A stretch of 64,000 bases of DNA, from positions 1 through 64,000 of the forward strand of contig CAUZCL010000014.1 of assembly GCA_963578475.1 (NCBI GenBank), given 5' to 3'. Below the pieces are notes generated by a model. It was not told the DNA's origin. It saw nothing but the letters and a program-made list of their open reading frames with translations, and did not search any database. This document shows positions 8,897 through 16,326 of the stretch, in pieces. The position numbers and the translations under genes were made by a program. The stretch comes from SMYC01 sp963578475. Lineage in GTDB: Bacteria > Acidobacteriota > Vicinamibacteria > Marinacidobacterales > SMYC01. Each line of letters begins with the position of its first letter. Position 1 is the first letter of the stretch.

Positions 8897-9847
8897 ATGG
8901 CGGACCTTCCTGGTACCACGTCTTTACCGGCGAGCGTTCACAGCAAGGTCGAAGGGCCTGTGAATCGAAGAAAGTTTCTACAAATGGGCGCCGCGGGCGC
9001 CTGTATGGGGATCCTGCCGTCTTGGCAGCGGACGCCTTTCGCCCTCGACTACGCGCCGCGTTCCGGCATGTTTCGTCACCACGCAGGAGACGACTTGATC
9101 GATCAACTGCGTTTCATGCATGACGAGGGATTTCGTGCCCTAGAGGACAACCAGATGCCGGCCCGAGACATCGCGGTGCAGGAGCGGATTGGGAACGAGC
9201 TCGCGCGGCTCGGCATGCGGATGGGTGTTTTCGTGGCGCATACAGCTTGGGGCGAAATCTCGTTTGCCTCCGATGCGGCGGAAGCACGTGCTCGCATCTG
9301 CGGCGACATCGAAAAGGCGATCGAAGTCCAAAAACGCGTGAACGCCGAATGGTGCACCGTCGTGCCCGGAGAGTATGACCGCGGCCTCGAATGGGCATAT
9401 CAAACCGCCAACGTGATCGACAACTTGAAGCGGGCCGCCGAGCTGTGCGAGCCGACCGGCTTGACGATGGTGCTCGAGCCGCTGAATCACTGGACAGACC
9501 ACGCGGGGGTCTTCTTGACGGAGATTCCCCAGGCGTTTCAGATCTGCCGTGCAGTCGGGAGCCCGTCGTGTAAGATCTTGGACGACCTTTACCATCAGCA
9601 GATCACGGAAGGGAATTTGATCCCGAATATGGACAAGGCGTGGCACGCGATCGCATATATTCAAGTCGGCGATAATCCAGGTCGTAAAGAACCGACAACG
9701 GGCGAGATCAACGATCACAACGTTTTTCGGCATCTCAAAGCGAAAGGTTATCGAGGTGTCGTGGGGATGGAGCACGGCAACTCGATGCCGGGAAAAGCTG
9801 GGGAGCGAGCGGTCATCGACGCCTATATTGCCTGCGATCAAAGCTAA
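8897..9847 (+). CDS. Tat-exported sugar phosphate isomerase/epimerase-like TIM barrel (hydroxypyruvate isomerase family)
   Basis: An AP-endonuclease-2 type TIM barrel related to hydroxypyruvate isomerase: 'FMHDEGFRALEDNQM', 'GVFVAHTAWGEIS', 'VLEPLNHWTDHAG' (metal-binding Glu), 'KILDDLYHQQITEGNLI' and 'YIQVGDNPGRKEPTTGEINDHNVFRHL', then 'GVVGMEHGNSMPG' (second Glu). A twin-arginine leader (NRRKFLQMGAAGACMG) predicts export folded. The ATG at 8897 is given; a GTG at 8960 would place the RR motif at the extreme N-terminus and may be the true start. It is followed after 20 nt by the G2DH subunit 3 protein and then a PQQ protein, which suggests periplasmic carbohydrate oxidation or isomerisation. 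Confidence 0.82.
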   Translation: MADLPGTTSLPASVHSKVEGPVNRRKFLQMGAAGACMGILPSWQRTPFALDYAPRSGMFRHHAGDDLIDQLRFMHDEGFRALEDNQMPARDIAVQERIGNELARLGMRMGVFVAHTAWGEISFASDAAEARARICGDIEKAIEVQKRVNAEWCTVVPGEYDRGLEWAYQTANVIDNLKRAAELCEPTGLTMVLEPLNHWTDHAGVFLTEIPQAFQICRAVGSPSCKILDDLYHQQITEGNLIPNMDKAWHAIAYIQVGDNPGRKEPTTGEINDHNVFRHLKAKGYRGVVGMEHGNSMPGKAGERAVIDAYIACDQS

Positions 9848-9867
9848 GCGTGCCTGGGAGGCCAAGA

Positions 9868-10359
9868 ATGCCATCCGATAGAGAACGACCGAGATCTAGT
9901 ATCAGCCGGCGCGCCGCGCTGCGCATTATCGGCTCTGCGGCCGCATTTCCTCTGATTCCTCCCGTCCTGCCGCGGAATCCATGGGCCCCCGCAGCGGTGG
10001 ACGCGTCGTGGCAGCCGCGATTTCTCGACCCTAAAGATGTCGAGACGGTCGCGCGTCTGTCCGAGTGCGTTCTCCCACGGACAGATAGGCCGGGGGCGCG
10101 CTCGCGAGCCGCACACGAGTACATCGATCTAGCCCTCAGCCGCGCGGAGCCGCGTGTACAAAACGCATTCAGCGACGGACTCTCTTGGCTCGAGTCCTAT
10201 GTCTTCTCGTCGCGACAACGTAAGTTCAACGAACTCGACCGCAGCGAGCAGCGGCGCTTGCTCACTGAGATCTCGGATACGAGCCGCTCGTGCGATCCCC
10301 GTGGGCATGCGTTCTTGACCCAAATCAAACAGCTGACGATAGAGGACTCATGGCAATGA
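9868..10359 (+). CDS. Gluconate 2-dehydrogenase subunit 3 family protein
   Basis: Small subunit of membrane-associated sugar-acid/GMC dehydrogenases, exported through Tat and thought to help mature or anchor the flavin subunit. ATG 9868 has GGAGG 7 nt upstream. The leader 'SISRRAALRIIGSAAAFPLIPP' is followed by 'FLDPKDVETVARLSECVLPRTDRPGA', typical of the family. It ends at 'QIKQLTIEDSW', earlier than usual: most members continue with a Gly/Tyr-rich tail and a CTHPEH-like end. The stop overlaps the next gene as ATGA, so the short form may be genuine rather than cut. No GMC/flavin catalytic subunit is present nearby. Confidence 0.8.
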   Translation: MPSDRERPRSSISRRAALRIIGSAAAFPLIPPVLPRNPWAPAAVDASWQPRFLDPKDVETVARLSECVLPRTDRPGARSRAAHEYIDLALSRAEPRVQNAFSDGLSWLESYVFSSRQRKFNELDRSEQRRLLTEISDTSRSCDPRGHAFLTQIKQLTIEDSWQ

Positions 10360-11585
10360 AGCGTCAAAACGTTCTGTTGGGCATCTTGGTTTTGGGATTG
10401 GTCGCGCCGTCCCCAAAGGCTGATGCCCGCGATTGGCCTCAGTGGAGAGGCCCGAACCGCGACGGCGCCGCGGCGTCTTTTCGCGAGCCTGCGTCGTGGC
10501 CCGATAGCCTGAGCGAGCGCTTCACGGTGGAAGTGGGCTTCGGCTACGCCGCACCGATCTTGGTCGGCGAGCGGATCTACATGTACACCCGTCAGGAAGA
10601 GAACGAAGTTCTGTTGACGCTCGAAGCCGATTCGGGAAAAGTCCTTTGGTCCGCACCCTACCCGGCGCCTTTCGAAGTGATGTCGGCGGCGAGGCGCCAC
10701 GGCCCCGGCCCCAAGTCGACCCCCGTATTCGCCGACGGCCGGCTATTTACTTTGGGCATGACCGGCTTGGTCACCGCCTTCGACGCCGAGACGGGCCGGC
10801 AGCTGTGGCAGAACCCGTCGCCTCGAGTCCACCCTCTTTACCACACGGCGACGTCTCCGATCGTCGATGGCGATGTTGTCATCGTGCATATCGGCGGCCA
10901 CGACGATGGCGCACTGACGGCCTTCGACGTCGCTACCGGCAGCGTGCGATGGAGCTGGGACGGAGACGGGCCGGCCTACGGATCGCCCATGGTGTTCGAG
11001 CTTGCAGGCATACGGCAAGTCGTGACGTTCACCCAAAAGAATTTCATCGGCGTGGCGCGTGAGACGGGCGAGCTCTTGTGGCGGCGCCCCTATACGACAC
11101 CGAGCACGACGACTTCGCAAACCCCGATTCTCTACAAGAACATGGTGATAGAAGCGGGCCGGGCCAATGGCATTACCGCTTTTCATGTGGTGCGCCGAGG
11201 GGAGGCGTTTCGAACCGAGAACGTTTGGCATACCGACGAAGTCTCGTTGCACATGACCAACGGTGTCGTCGTCGAAGGCGTGTTGTACGGGCTCTCCCAC
11301 TTGAACAGCGGGCAGTATTTTGGGCTCGACCTCGATAGCGGCGAAGTGCTTTGGAAGAGCGACCCACGCCAAGCGGAAAACGCCGCTATCGTCCGAGCAG
11401 CGAACACGATTTTCTCGCTCGAGGACGATGGTGAGCTCGTCATCCTGCGCGCGAGCCGCACGTCGTTCGAGGTCGTGCAACGCTACGAAGTCGCCTCTAG
11501 CGCGACCTGGGCGCAGCCGACGATCTCCGGCAGCCGCATCTATGTGAAGGATGTTTCGACGCTGACTCTTTTGTCGGTGGAATGA
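10350..11585 (+). CDS. PQQ-binding-like beta-propeller repeat protein (exported)
   Basis: About 411 residues. It has an N-terminal signal peptide (NVLLGILVLGLVAP), the diagnostic 'DWPQWRGPNRDGAAASF' and then propeller blades ending 'DSGKVLWSAPYP', 'ETGRQLWQNPSP', 'ATGSVRWSWDG' and 'DSGEVLWKSDP'. ATGs at 10350 and 10356 are both possible; the second makes a 4-nt ATGA overlap with the preceding G2DH subunit. It is the second of three paralogues in the window. A role as quinoprotein or binding partner for the two upstream gene products is an inference from the operon. Confidence 0.85.
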   Translation: MAMKRQNVLLGILVLGLVAPSPKADARDWPQWRGPNRDGAAASFREPASWPDSLSERFTVEVGFGYAAPILVGERIYMYTRQEENEVLLTLEADSGKVLWSAPYPAPFEVMSAARRHGPGPKSTPVFADGRLFTLGMTGLVTAFDAETGRQLWQNPSPRVHPLYHTATSPIVDGDVVIVHIGGHDDGALTAFDVATGSVRWSWDGDGPAYGSPMVFELAGIRQVVTFTQKNFIGVARETGELLWRRPYTTPSTTTSQTPILYKNMVIEAGRANGITAFHVVRRGEAFRTENVWHTDEVSLHMTNGVVVEGVLYGLSHLNSGQYFGLDLDSGEVLWKSDPRQAENAAIVRAANTIFSLEDDGELVILRASRTSFEVVQRYEVASSATWAQPTISGSRIYVKDVSTLTLLSVE

Positions 11586-11600
11586 GGAGCTCCACCGCGA

Positions 11601-11838
11601 ATGGCTGAGTCCAAGCACGACCCTTTCCGGACGATCAATCCTCCGATCCATCGAGCGTCTACGGTTCTCTACGAAACCTACGAATCCTTCCTCGAAGCCG
11701 ACCAAGCGCCCTATCACGGCAAGCTATACGGCACTTTCGGCTCGCCGGTGCAGCTCGAGCTCGAGAAAGCTCTGGCCGCGCTCGAAGGCGGCTACGCTTG
11801 CCGCGTCTGCCACTCCGGGTTCGATGCTATCGGCGTCG
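11601..11838 (+). pseudogene. N-terminal fragment of a Cys/Met-metabolism PLP enzyme (cystathionine beta-lyase type)
   Basis: Starts 16 nt after the PQQ stop. The first about 75 residues match the N-terminus of cystathionine beta-lyase-like enzymes ('INPPIHRASTVLYETYESF', 'YGTFGSPVQLELEKALAALEGG'). The PLP lysine, the substrate Arg and over 300 residues are missing. Similarity ends at about 11830-11838, a few bases from the stop codon of the complete, convergent paralogue on the other strand. Lost by deletion or misjoin between two related genes. Confidence 0.75.
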
Positions 11839-11841
11839 TGC

Positions 11842-12984
11842 CTATCCGTCGAGTGCTTGGCGCAAGTCATCGAGCAGGTCTCCGGCGTTCTCGAGACCGA
11901 CGGACATCCGGAGGAGGCCGGCCGGCGCTTGAGAGGTCGGACCTTCGCTCGTGTACCGATGCTCGAGAATCGTTTCGACCCCCCCAAGGCTCGTCGCGTT
12001 GACAATGAGCTTCAAACGCGAAGCGACTGCGATGGCTGCCGCCTCGCCGCCATCGATTTCGTCACCGGCGACTTCGAAGGACAGGATGCCGCCAAAAGCA
12101 CTCATCTGGCGCGCCGCGACCTCGTGTCCGGGGTGTCCAGCAAGTCCGGGGTAGTGCACCGTCGTGACGTGCGGGTGCTCGTCGAGCTCCCGCGCGAGAG
12201 TCAGGGCCGTGGCGGATTGCCGCTCGACCCTCACAGCGAGCGAGCGGATACCTCGAAGAACGAGCCACGAGTTGAAAGGCGAGGCCACCGCGCCCAACAC
12301 TTTGCGGACGAGGTGCATCTGCTTCAGGTGCTCGTCGCGCTTCTTGACGATGATGGCGCCGCCTTGGACATCGCTATGCCCGCCGAGATATTTCGTCGTC
12401 GACTGCAGCACGGCATCGGCGCCAAGCGTGAGAGGTCTCTGGAGGGCGGGCGTTGCGAAAGTACTGTCGACGATCACTTTCGCGCCGGCCCGGTGCGCGA
12501 TCGCGGCAACCGCTTCGATATCGACGACTTTCAGGAGCGGGTTCGATGGCGTCTCTAGCCACACGAGCTTGGTCTTGTCGCGTAGCTCGGATTCGAGGTT
12601 CTTCGGGTTGCTCAAATCCACTATCGAAGCCGTCTTGTTCCAGCCGGGAAAGAACTCCGTCGCAATCGTGCGGAAGTCGTAATAGATGTCGTCCGCAAAG
12701 ATCACGTGACTTTCCGGGGGAAGGGCTTGCAGGAACGCGGCTCCCGCGCCGATGCCCGAGGCGAAGGCCATGGCCTCCTCGCCGCCTTCAAGCGCGGCAA
12801 GCGCTTCCTGAAGCCTGACTTGCGTCGGGTTGTTCTCTCGAACATAGATGTAGCCCTTGGGCGTTTCAGCCGCGGGGCCGTGCTCGAAGGTGGTCGACAG
12901 ATGGATGGGCGGTGCTAAAGCCCCGGTCTCGACGTCGGGCTCGGCGCCTGCGCGCACCGCTAGCGTCTCGAATTTCATGGTCAT
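11842..12984 (-). CDS. Cystathionine gamma-synthase / gamma-lyase family PLP enzyme
   Basis: A PLP enzyme of the trans-sulfuration family, making or cleaving cystathionine; members also perform O-acetylhomoserine sulfhydrylation, and sequence alone does not fix which. 380 residues, full length. Motifs: 'RAGAEPDVETGALAPPIHLSTTF', 'YVRENNPT', 'FASGIGAGAAFL', 'VWLETPSNPLLKVVDI', the PLP site 'VLQSTTKYLGGHSDVQGG' (Schiff-base Lys in T-K-Y) and 'NATSLGGVETILEHR' near the C-terminus. The ATG at 12984 is used, with an alternative 6 nt downstream. Its leader (12977-13071) is duplicated in front of ridA, whose product detoxifies the enamines this enzyme class releases. Confidence 0.9.
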   Translation of the reverse strand: MTMKFETLAVRAGAEPDVETGALAPPIHLSTTFEHGPAAETPKGYIYVRENNPTQVRLQEALAALEGGEEAMAFASGIGAGAAFLQALPPESHVIFADDIYYDFRTIATEFFPGWNKTASIVDLSNPKNLESELRDKTKLVWLETPSNPLLKVVDIEAVAAIAHRAGAKVIVDSTFATPALQRPLTLGADAVLQSTTKYLGGHSDVQGGAIIVKKRDEHLKQMHLVRKVLGAVASPFNSWLVLRGIRSLAVRVERQSATALTLARELDEHPHVTTVHYPGLAGHPGHEVAARQMSAFGGILSFEVAGDEIDGGEAAAIAVASRLKLIVNATSLGGVETILEHRYTSEGPTSQAPAGLLRMSVGLENAGDLLDDLRQALDG

Positions 12985-13071
12985 AGGTTGTCGCCTCGTC
13001 AACGGCTCGTGAAGTAATCGTCCCGCATTGTACGCTGGCGAGGGGTGAAGACGACGGTGTATGCGGACATT
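12977..13071 (-). repeat. Duplicated leader/promoter element, copy B (upstream of the cystathionine enzyme)
   Basis: A 95-base partner of 7423-7538. Shared parts are the 27-base identical block at 13045-13071, the TACAAT box on the minus strand (13027-13032), the 'CACGAGCC-TTGA' segment and the region around the start codon. It lacks the three-copy 7-mer seen in copy A, so the spacing from TACAAT to ATG is about 42 nt here against about 63 nt in copy A. Downstream of the ankyrin gene stop (13099) this is the only space for a promoter of the cystathionine gene. Confidence 0.8.
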
Positions 13072-13098
13072 ACAGCCCACAAGTAGGGGGTTCGAGGA

Positions 13099-14916
13099 CT
13101 AGCAGGAGACGCACTTATCATTGTTAACGGCGCCGAGGCTTGTCAGAAGTGCGATCGCTTCCGGGAAGGGCTGGATGCGCTGCACCGGTCCGTTCGCCAT
13201 GTCGGCCGTGGTGTTACCCTCGCGGTTCACCGCGGTCACGTCGGCGCCTTTCGAGACCAGATACTCGATGAGCGCCACATCTCCTCGTGCGGCGGCGTTG
13301 TGAAGCGCCGTATTCCCCTCATGGTCGCGCGCGTTGACGTCCGAGCCACACGCTTCGACGAGAAACTGAACCCCGGCCAAGAAACCCGCCGGATGGTTGC
13401 GATGCTCGTTCGCGGCGAAACCCTCCCCGTATCCGGCGCCTGACGCGGCGTGGATGGGCGCAATCGCCGGCCCGCCTTCGGGGATGGGCGGGAGAGCCGA
13501 GATATCCTTGATATCCCGGGCTTGCTCGTCAGCCACGCGCGGTCGCTCGGGCGGCTTCTTGGTACGGATTGCAGGATCGGCGCCGTGGTCCTTCAAAAGA
13601 CGCATGGCCGCGACGTCGCTCGCATAGGCCGCACGCCAAAACGGTGTCGCGCCCGTCTCGTCGAGCCCCGACTGATCGAAGTTGTAGGCGCTGAACCATA
13701 TCTTCTTCTTCAAGCGAACGTTCGGGTCAGCGCCGCGTTCGAGAAGAACTTTCAAGAGCTCCAAATGCGTCAACGACTGCTGGAACTGCGCGGTGGGCTG
13801 AGGGTAGCTCGTATGCGGTGCGTACCAAATATTGATGGCGGCGTAGAGCGGCGTGACACCAGCCGGTTCGTTTCCGAGGTTTGGGTCGGCTCCTCGATCG
13901 AGCAAGACCTTGGCGAGATCATAGCGCCCGTTCATCGTAGCGATGAGGATGGCGCTTGTCTTGGTGCCTTTGCTCAATTGGTTGATATCGGCCCCCGCGT
14001 CGATGAGCGCTTCGATGGCCTCGATGTGGCCCTCGCGTGCGGCGAGCAGCAAAGGGGTCAAGCCGCCTTGGATGCCGACGAGCTCGCCATAGCTTCTCCG
14101 GGGCCGGCGCCGCGGTGCGCTCGCCACTTTCTTGCTTTTCCCAGGCCTCATCCAGCCGAACAGTTTCGAGAAAAAACTCGGCCCGCGCTTCTTTTCGACC
14201 TTCGCGGTCTTCGGCTCGTCGGACGCCGCCGCTTTCTCACGTGCTTCGCGCTGCTTCTGAAGCTTGGCCCGAAGCGCTGCGCGGTCTTCCTTCTCGAGCG
14301 CGGGAATGTCCAAAAGGCTCGTGGCCGTGGCGACATCCGCGCCCCGCTCGACGAGCAGTTCGATGACGCCGGCGCGTCCATAGGAGGCGGCGAACATCAA
14401 CGCCGTCTGGTTGCGCTTCGACTCTGTCGCGTTCACGTCGGCGCCTTCATCTGAAAGAAGCGTCACTGCCTCGACGCTTCCGGAGGCGGCGGCCAGCATG
14501 AGAGGCGTCGCACCTGTGGACGTGGCCGCGTTCACGTCGGCTCGAGCTGCGACAAGCGCCTCGATTATCGCGGGATGCCCACTTTTGGCGGCGAGGAACA
14601 AAGGCGTATAAGCGCCGAGTCTCGTGGTCGCCTTCACATTCGCGCCGGCGTAAAGGAGCATCTCGGCCATCTCGACGTCAGATTTCACGGCCGACCAATG
14701 AAGCGCCGTCATGCCGTCGCCTTGGGCCGCGTTGACGTCGCCCCCCTGGCGCAGCAAGGAGCGTACGGACTCACGGTCGGCCAGCATCGCGGCGTCGGCC
14801 ACGGGAGATTCACTCGTCGTGAGATCTATAGGCGCGGCCGCGATGAGCAAAGCCACTAGCGTCGTGAAAGCGCTCAATCGAAGGAGAGCTTGCATCATCT
14901 TTCCTTTGAACGTCAT
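13099..14916 (-). CDS. Exported ankyrin-repeat protein
   Basis: A 605-residue protein with a signal peptide (LLRLSAFTTLVALLIAAAP) and about ten ankyrin repeats in two blocks. Repeats 1-5 (residues about 40-200) are canonical, for example 'DGMTALHWSAVKSDVEMAEMLLYAGANV'. A charged linker of roughly 70 residues follows, rich in Lys/Arg/Glu/Ala (KLQKQREAREKAAASDEPK) and containing a Phe-rich patch (FFSKLFGWMRPGK). Further repeats follow, ending '...LIEYLVSKGADVTAVNREGNTT'. The last residues contain two Cys (KCVSC). Its ATG overlaps the DUF1552 stop by one base (TAATG), so it is translated with the DUF1592/DUF1552 pair; such ankyrin proteins often accompany that pair in Acidobacteriota. Partner unknown. 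Confidence 0.88.
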   Translation of the reverse strand: MTFKGKMMQALLRLSAFTTLVALLIAAAPIDLTTSESPVADAAMLADRESVRSLLRQGGDVNAAQGDGMTALHWSAVKSDVEMAEMLLYAGANVKATTRLGAYTPLFLAAKSGHPAIIEALVAARADVNAATSTGATPLMLAAASGSVEAVTLLSDEGADVNATESKRNQTALMFAASYGRAGVIELLVERGADVATATSLLDIPALEKEDRAALRAKLQKQREAREKAAASDEPKTAKVEKKRGPSFFSKLFGWMRPGKSKKVASAPRRRPRRSYGELVGIQGGLTPLLLAAREGHIEAIEALIDAGADINQLSKGTKTSAILIATMNGRYDLAKVLLDRGADPNLGNEPAGVTPLYAAINIWYAPHTSYPQPTAQFQQSLTHLELLKVLLERGADPNVRLKKKIWFSAYNFDQSGLDETGATPFWRAAYASDVAAMRLLKDHGADPAIRTKKPPERPRVADEQARDIKDISALPPIPEGGPAIAPIHAASGAGYGEGFAANEHRNHPAGFLAGVQFLVEACGSDVNARDHEGNTALHNAAARGDVALIEYLVSKGADVTAVNREGNTTADMANGPVQRIQPFPEAIALLTSLGAVNNDKCVSC

Positions 14917-16322
14917 TACGAGTTAGAGGTCGTCGCCGCCGTCGCGACGGAGGTCAAATCAAGCGACCCGGTGCTGTCGCCGAAACTTTCCAAATCGAGG
15001 CCGAGCTTGTGAAGCATCGGCAACATCATGTTGGCCATGGGTGTTCCGTCCGCCGCCTTGATGTGTAGATTGCCGGTGAGCTGGCCGTTAGCGTGGCCGG
15101 CCAAGAAAATCGGACACCGTTTATGGTTGTGCAAGTTCGAATCGCCCATCGAGGAGCCGTAGAGAATCATCGTCTTGTCGAGCATGTTGCTCTCGCCTTC
15201 CTGGATGCTTAAGAGCTTGTCCAGAAAGTAGGGAATGAGACTGACGTGGTAACGATTGATCTTGGCGTATTCGAGGACGTTCTTCTCGCGGCCGCGGTGA
15301 TGGGAGGCGTTGTGGAATCCCGTCATCACCCCGCTTTCGGGAAACACGCGGCCAGAGACATCCCGACTCAGCTTGAACGAGAAAACGCGGGTCATGTCCG
15401 CCATGAAGGCGAGCGCTTGTAAATCGAACATGAGCTTCATGTGCTCTTCAAAGGAATCGGGAACGCCCACGGGGGCTTCGGGGAGCTCCTGCGCCTCGCC
15501 GCTCGCGTTGCGCTCTTCGGTTTTCTGGATCCGACGTTCGATCTCTCGCACGTCATCGAGATAGCTCTCGAGTCGCACGCGATCGGCCGCGCCGAGGCGT
15601 CTTTCGAGCCGCGCGATCTCATCGGGCAGCCAATCGAGAATGCTCTGATTGGCGTCGCGCCTCGAGGCGCGCTCTTCCTCGGTCCCGCCGGAGCCGAAGA
15701 GTTGATCAAAGGCCAAGCGGGGATCGCGGATCATGGGAAGCGGTTCTGTCGGCGACGCCCAGCTGATGGTGTCGGCATAAACGCATGCATAGCCGTAAGA
15801 GCACCCGCCCGACTGATCGATGTTCTCGATACAAAGCTGCATCGACGGGATGGGCGTGTCCTGGCCGAAGCGCTGCGCGTAGAGCTGATCGAGAGACGTC
15901 CCGGCAATAACGTCGGAGCCTTCCGTCTGCTTCGGATGTTGCTGGGTCAGGAACACTGCGCTCGTGCGAAAGTGATCCCCACCAATTTCCGGCGGGGAGA
16001 AGGCTTCGGCCATGCGGGAATCGGTGTTGCTAACGATGGTCAGATATTTCCTGTAAGGCTCGAGAGGGCTCAAGCTGCTCGGCGTGAGGTCGAAGTCGCT
16101 GCCTTCGGCCGCGGGCGACCACAGGTTCTTCTCGATCCCAATGGCGTTGCTACCAGCGGCCCCATGTACCATCTCGATGCAGACGAGCCGCGTGTGATCC
16201 GTTCCTGACGCGGCCCAGGCTTTGCGCGCGGGTACCATGGCTTCGAGAAACGGGAGGGCGACCGTCGCGCCCACACCGCGAAGCACGGCGCGACGGGACA
16301 AGTGTTTGTTCGTTATGTACAT
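14916..16322 (-). CDS. DUF1552 domain protein (Tat-exported)
   Basis: A 468-residue protein of the DUF1552 family (sulfatase/alkaline-phosphatase-like fold, function not established), always found beside DUF1592-type proteins. Tat leader 'HLSRRAVLRGVGATVALPFLEAM' and family blocks 'RLVCIEMVHGAAGSNAIG', 'VSNTDSRMAEAF', 'GGDHFRTSAVFLTQQHPKQT', 'SGCSYGYACVYAD'-like 'SGGCSYGYACVYADTISW' and 'GFHNASHHR'. ATG 16322 has AGGAG 10 nt upstream and begins 4 nt after the stop of the DUF1592 gene; an upstream in-frame start at 16349 would overlap that gene and is less likely. Confidence 0.9.
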   Translation of the reverse strand: MYITNKHLSRRAVLRGVGATVALPFLEAMVPARKAWAASGTDHTRLVCIEMVHGAAGSNAIGIEKNLWSPAAEGSDFDLTPSSLSPLEPYRKYLTIVSNTDSRMAEAFSPPEIGGDHFRTSAVFLTQQHPKQTEGSDVIAGTSLDQLYAQRFGQDTPIPSMQLCIENIDQSGGCSYGYACVYADTISWASPTEPLPMIRDPRLAFDQLFGSGGTEEERASRRDANQSILDWLPDEIARLERRLGAADRVRLESYLDDVREIERRIQKTEERNASGEAQELPEAPVGVPDSFEEHMKLMFDLQALAFMADMTRVFSFKLSRDVSGRVFPESGVMTGFHNASHHRGREKNVLEYAKINRYHVSLIPYFLDKLLSIQEGESNMLDKTMILYGSSMGDSNLHNHKRCPIFLAGHANGQLTGNLHIKAADGTPMANMMLPMLHKLGLDLESFGDSTGSLDLTSVATAATTSNS

Positions 16323-16326
16323 CGGA

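Noticed and set aside
11838..11842. Reading the truncated plus-strand PLP fragment on to 12002 as a longer protein
   Set aside because: After about 11838 that frame is the antisense of the complete cystathionine enzyme and loses family similarity.
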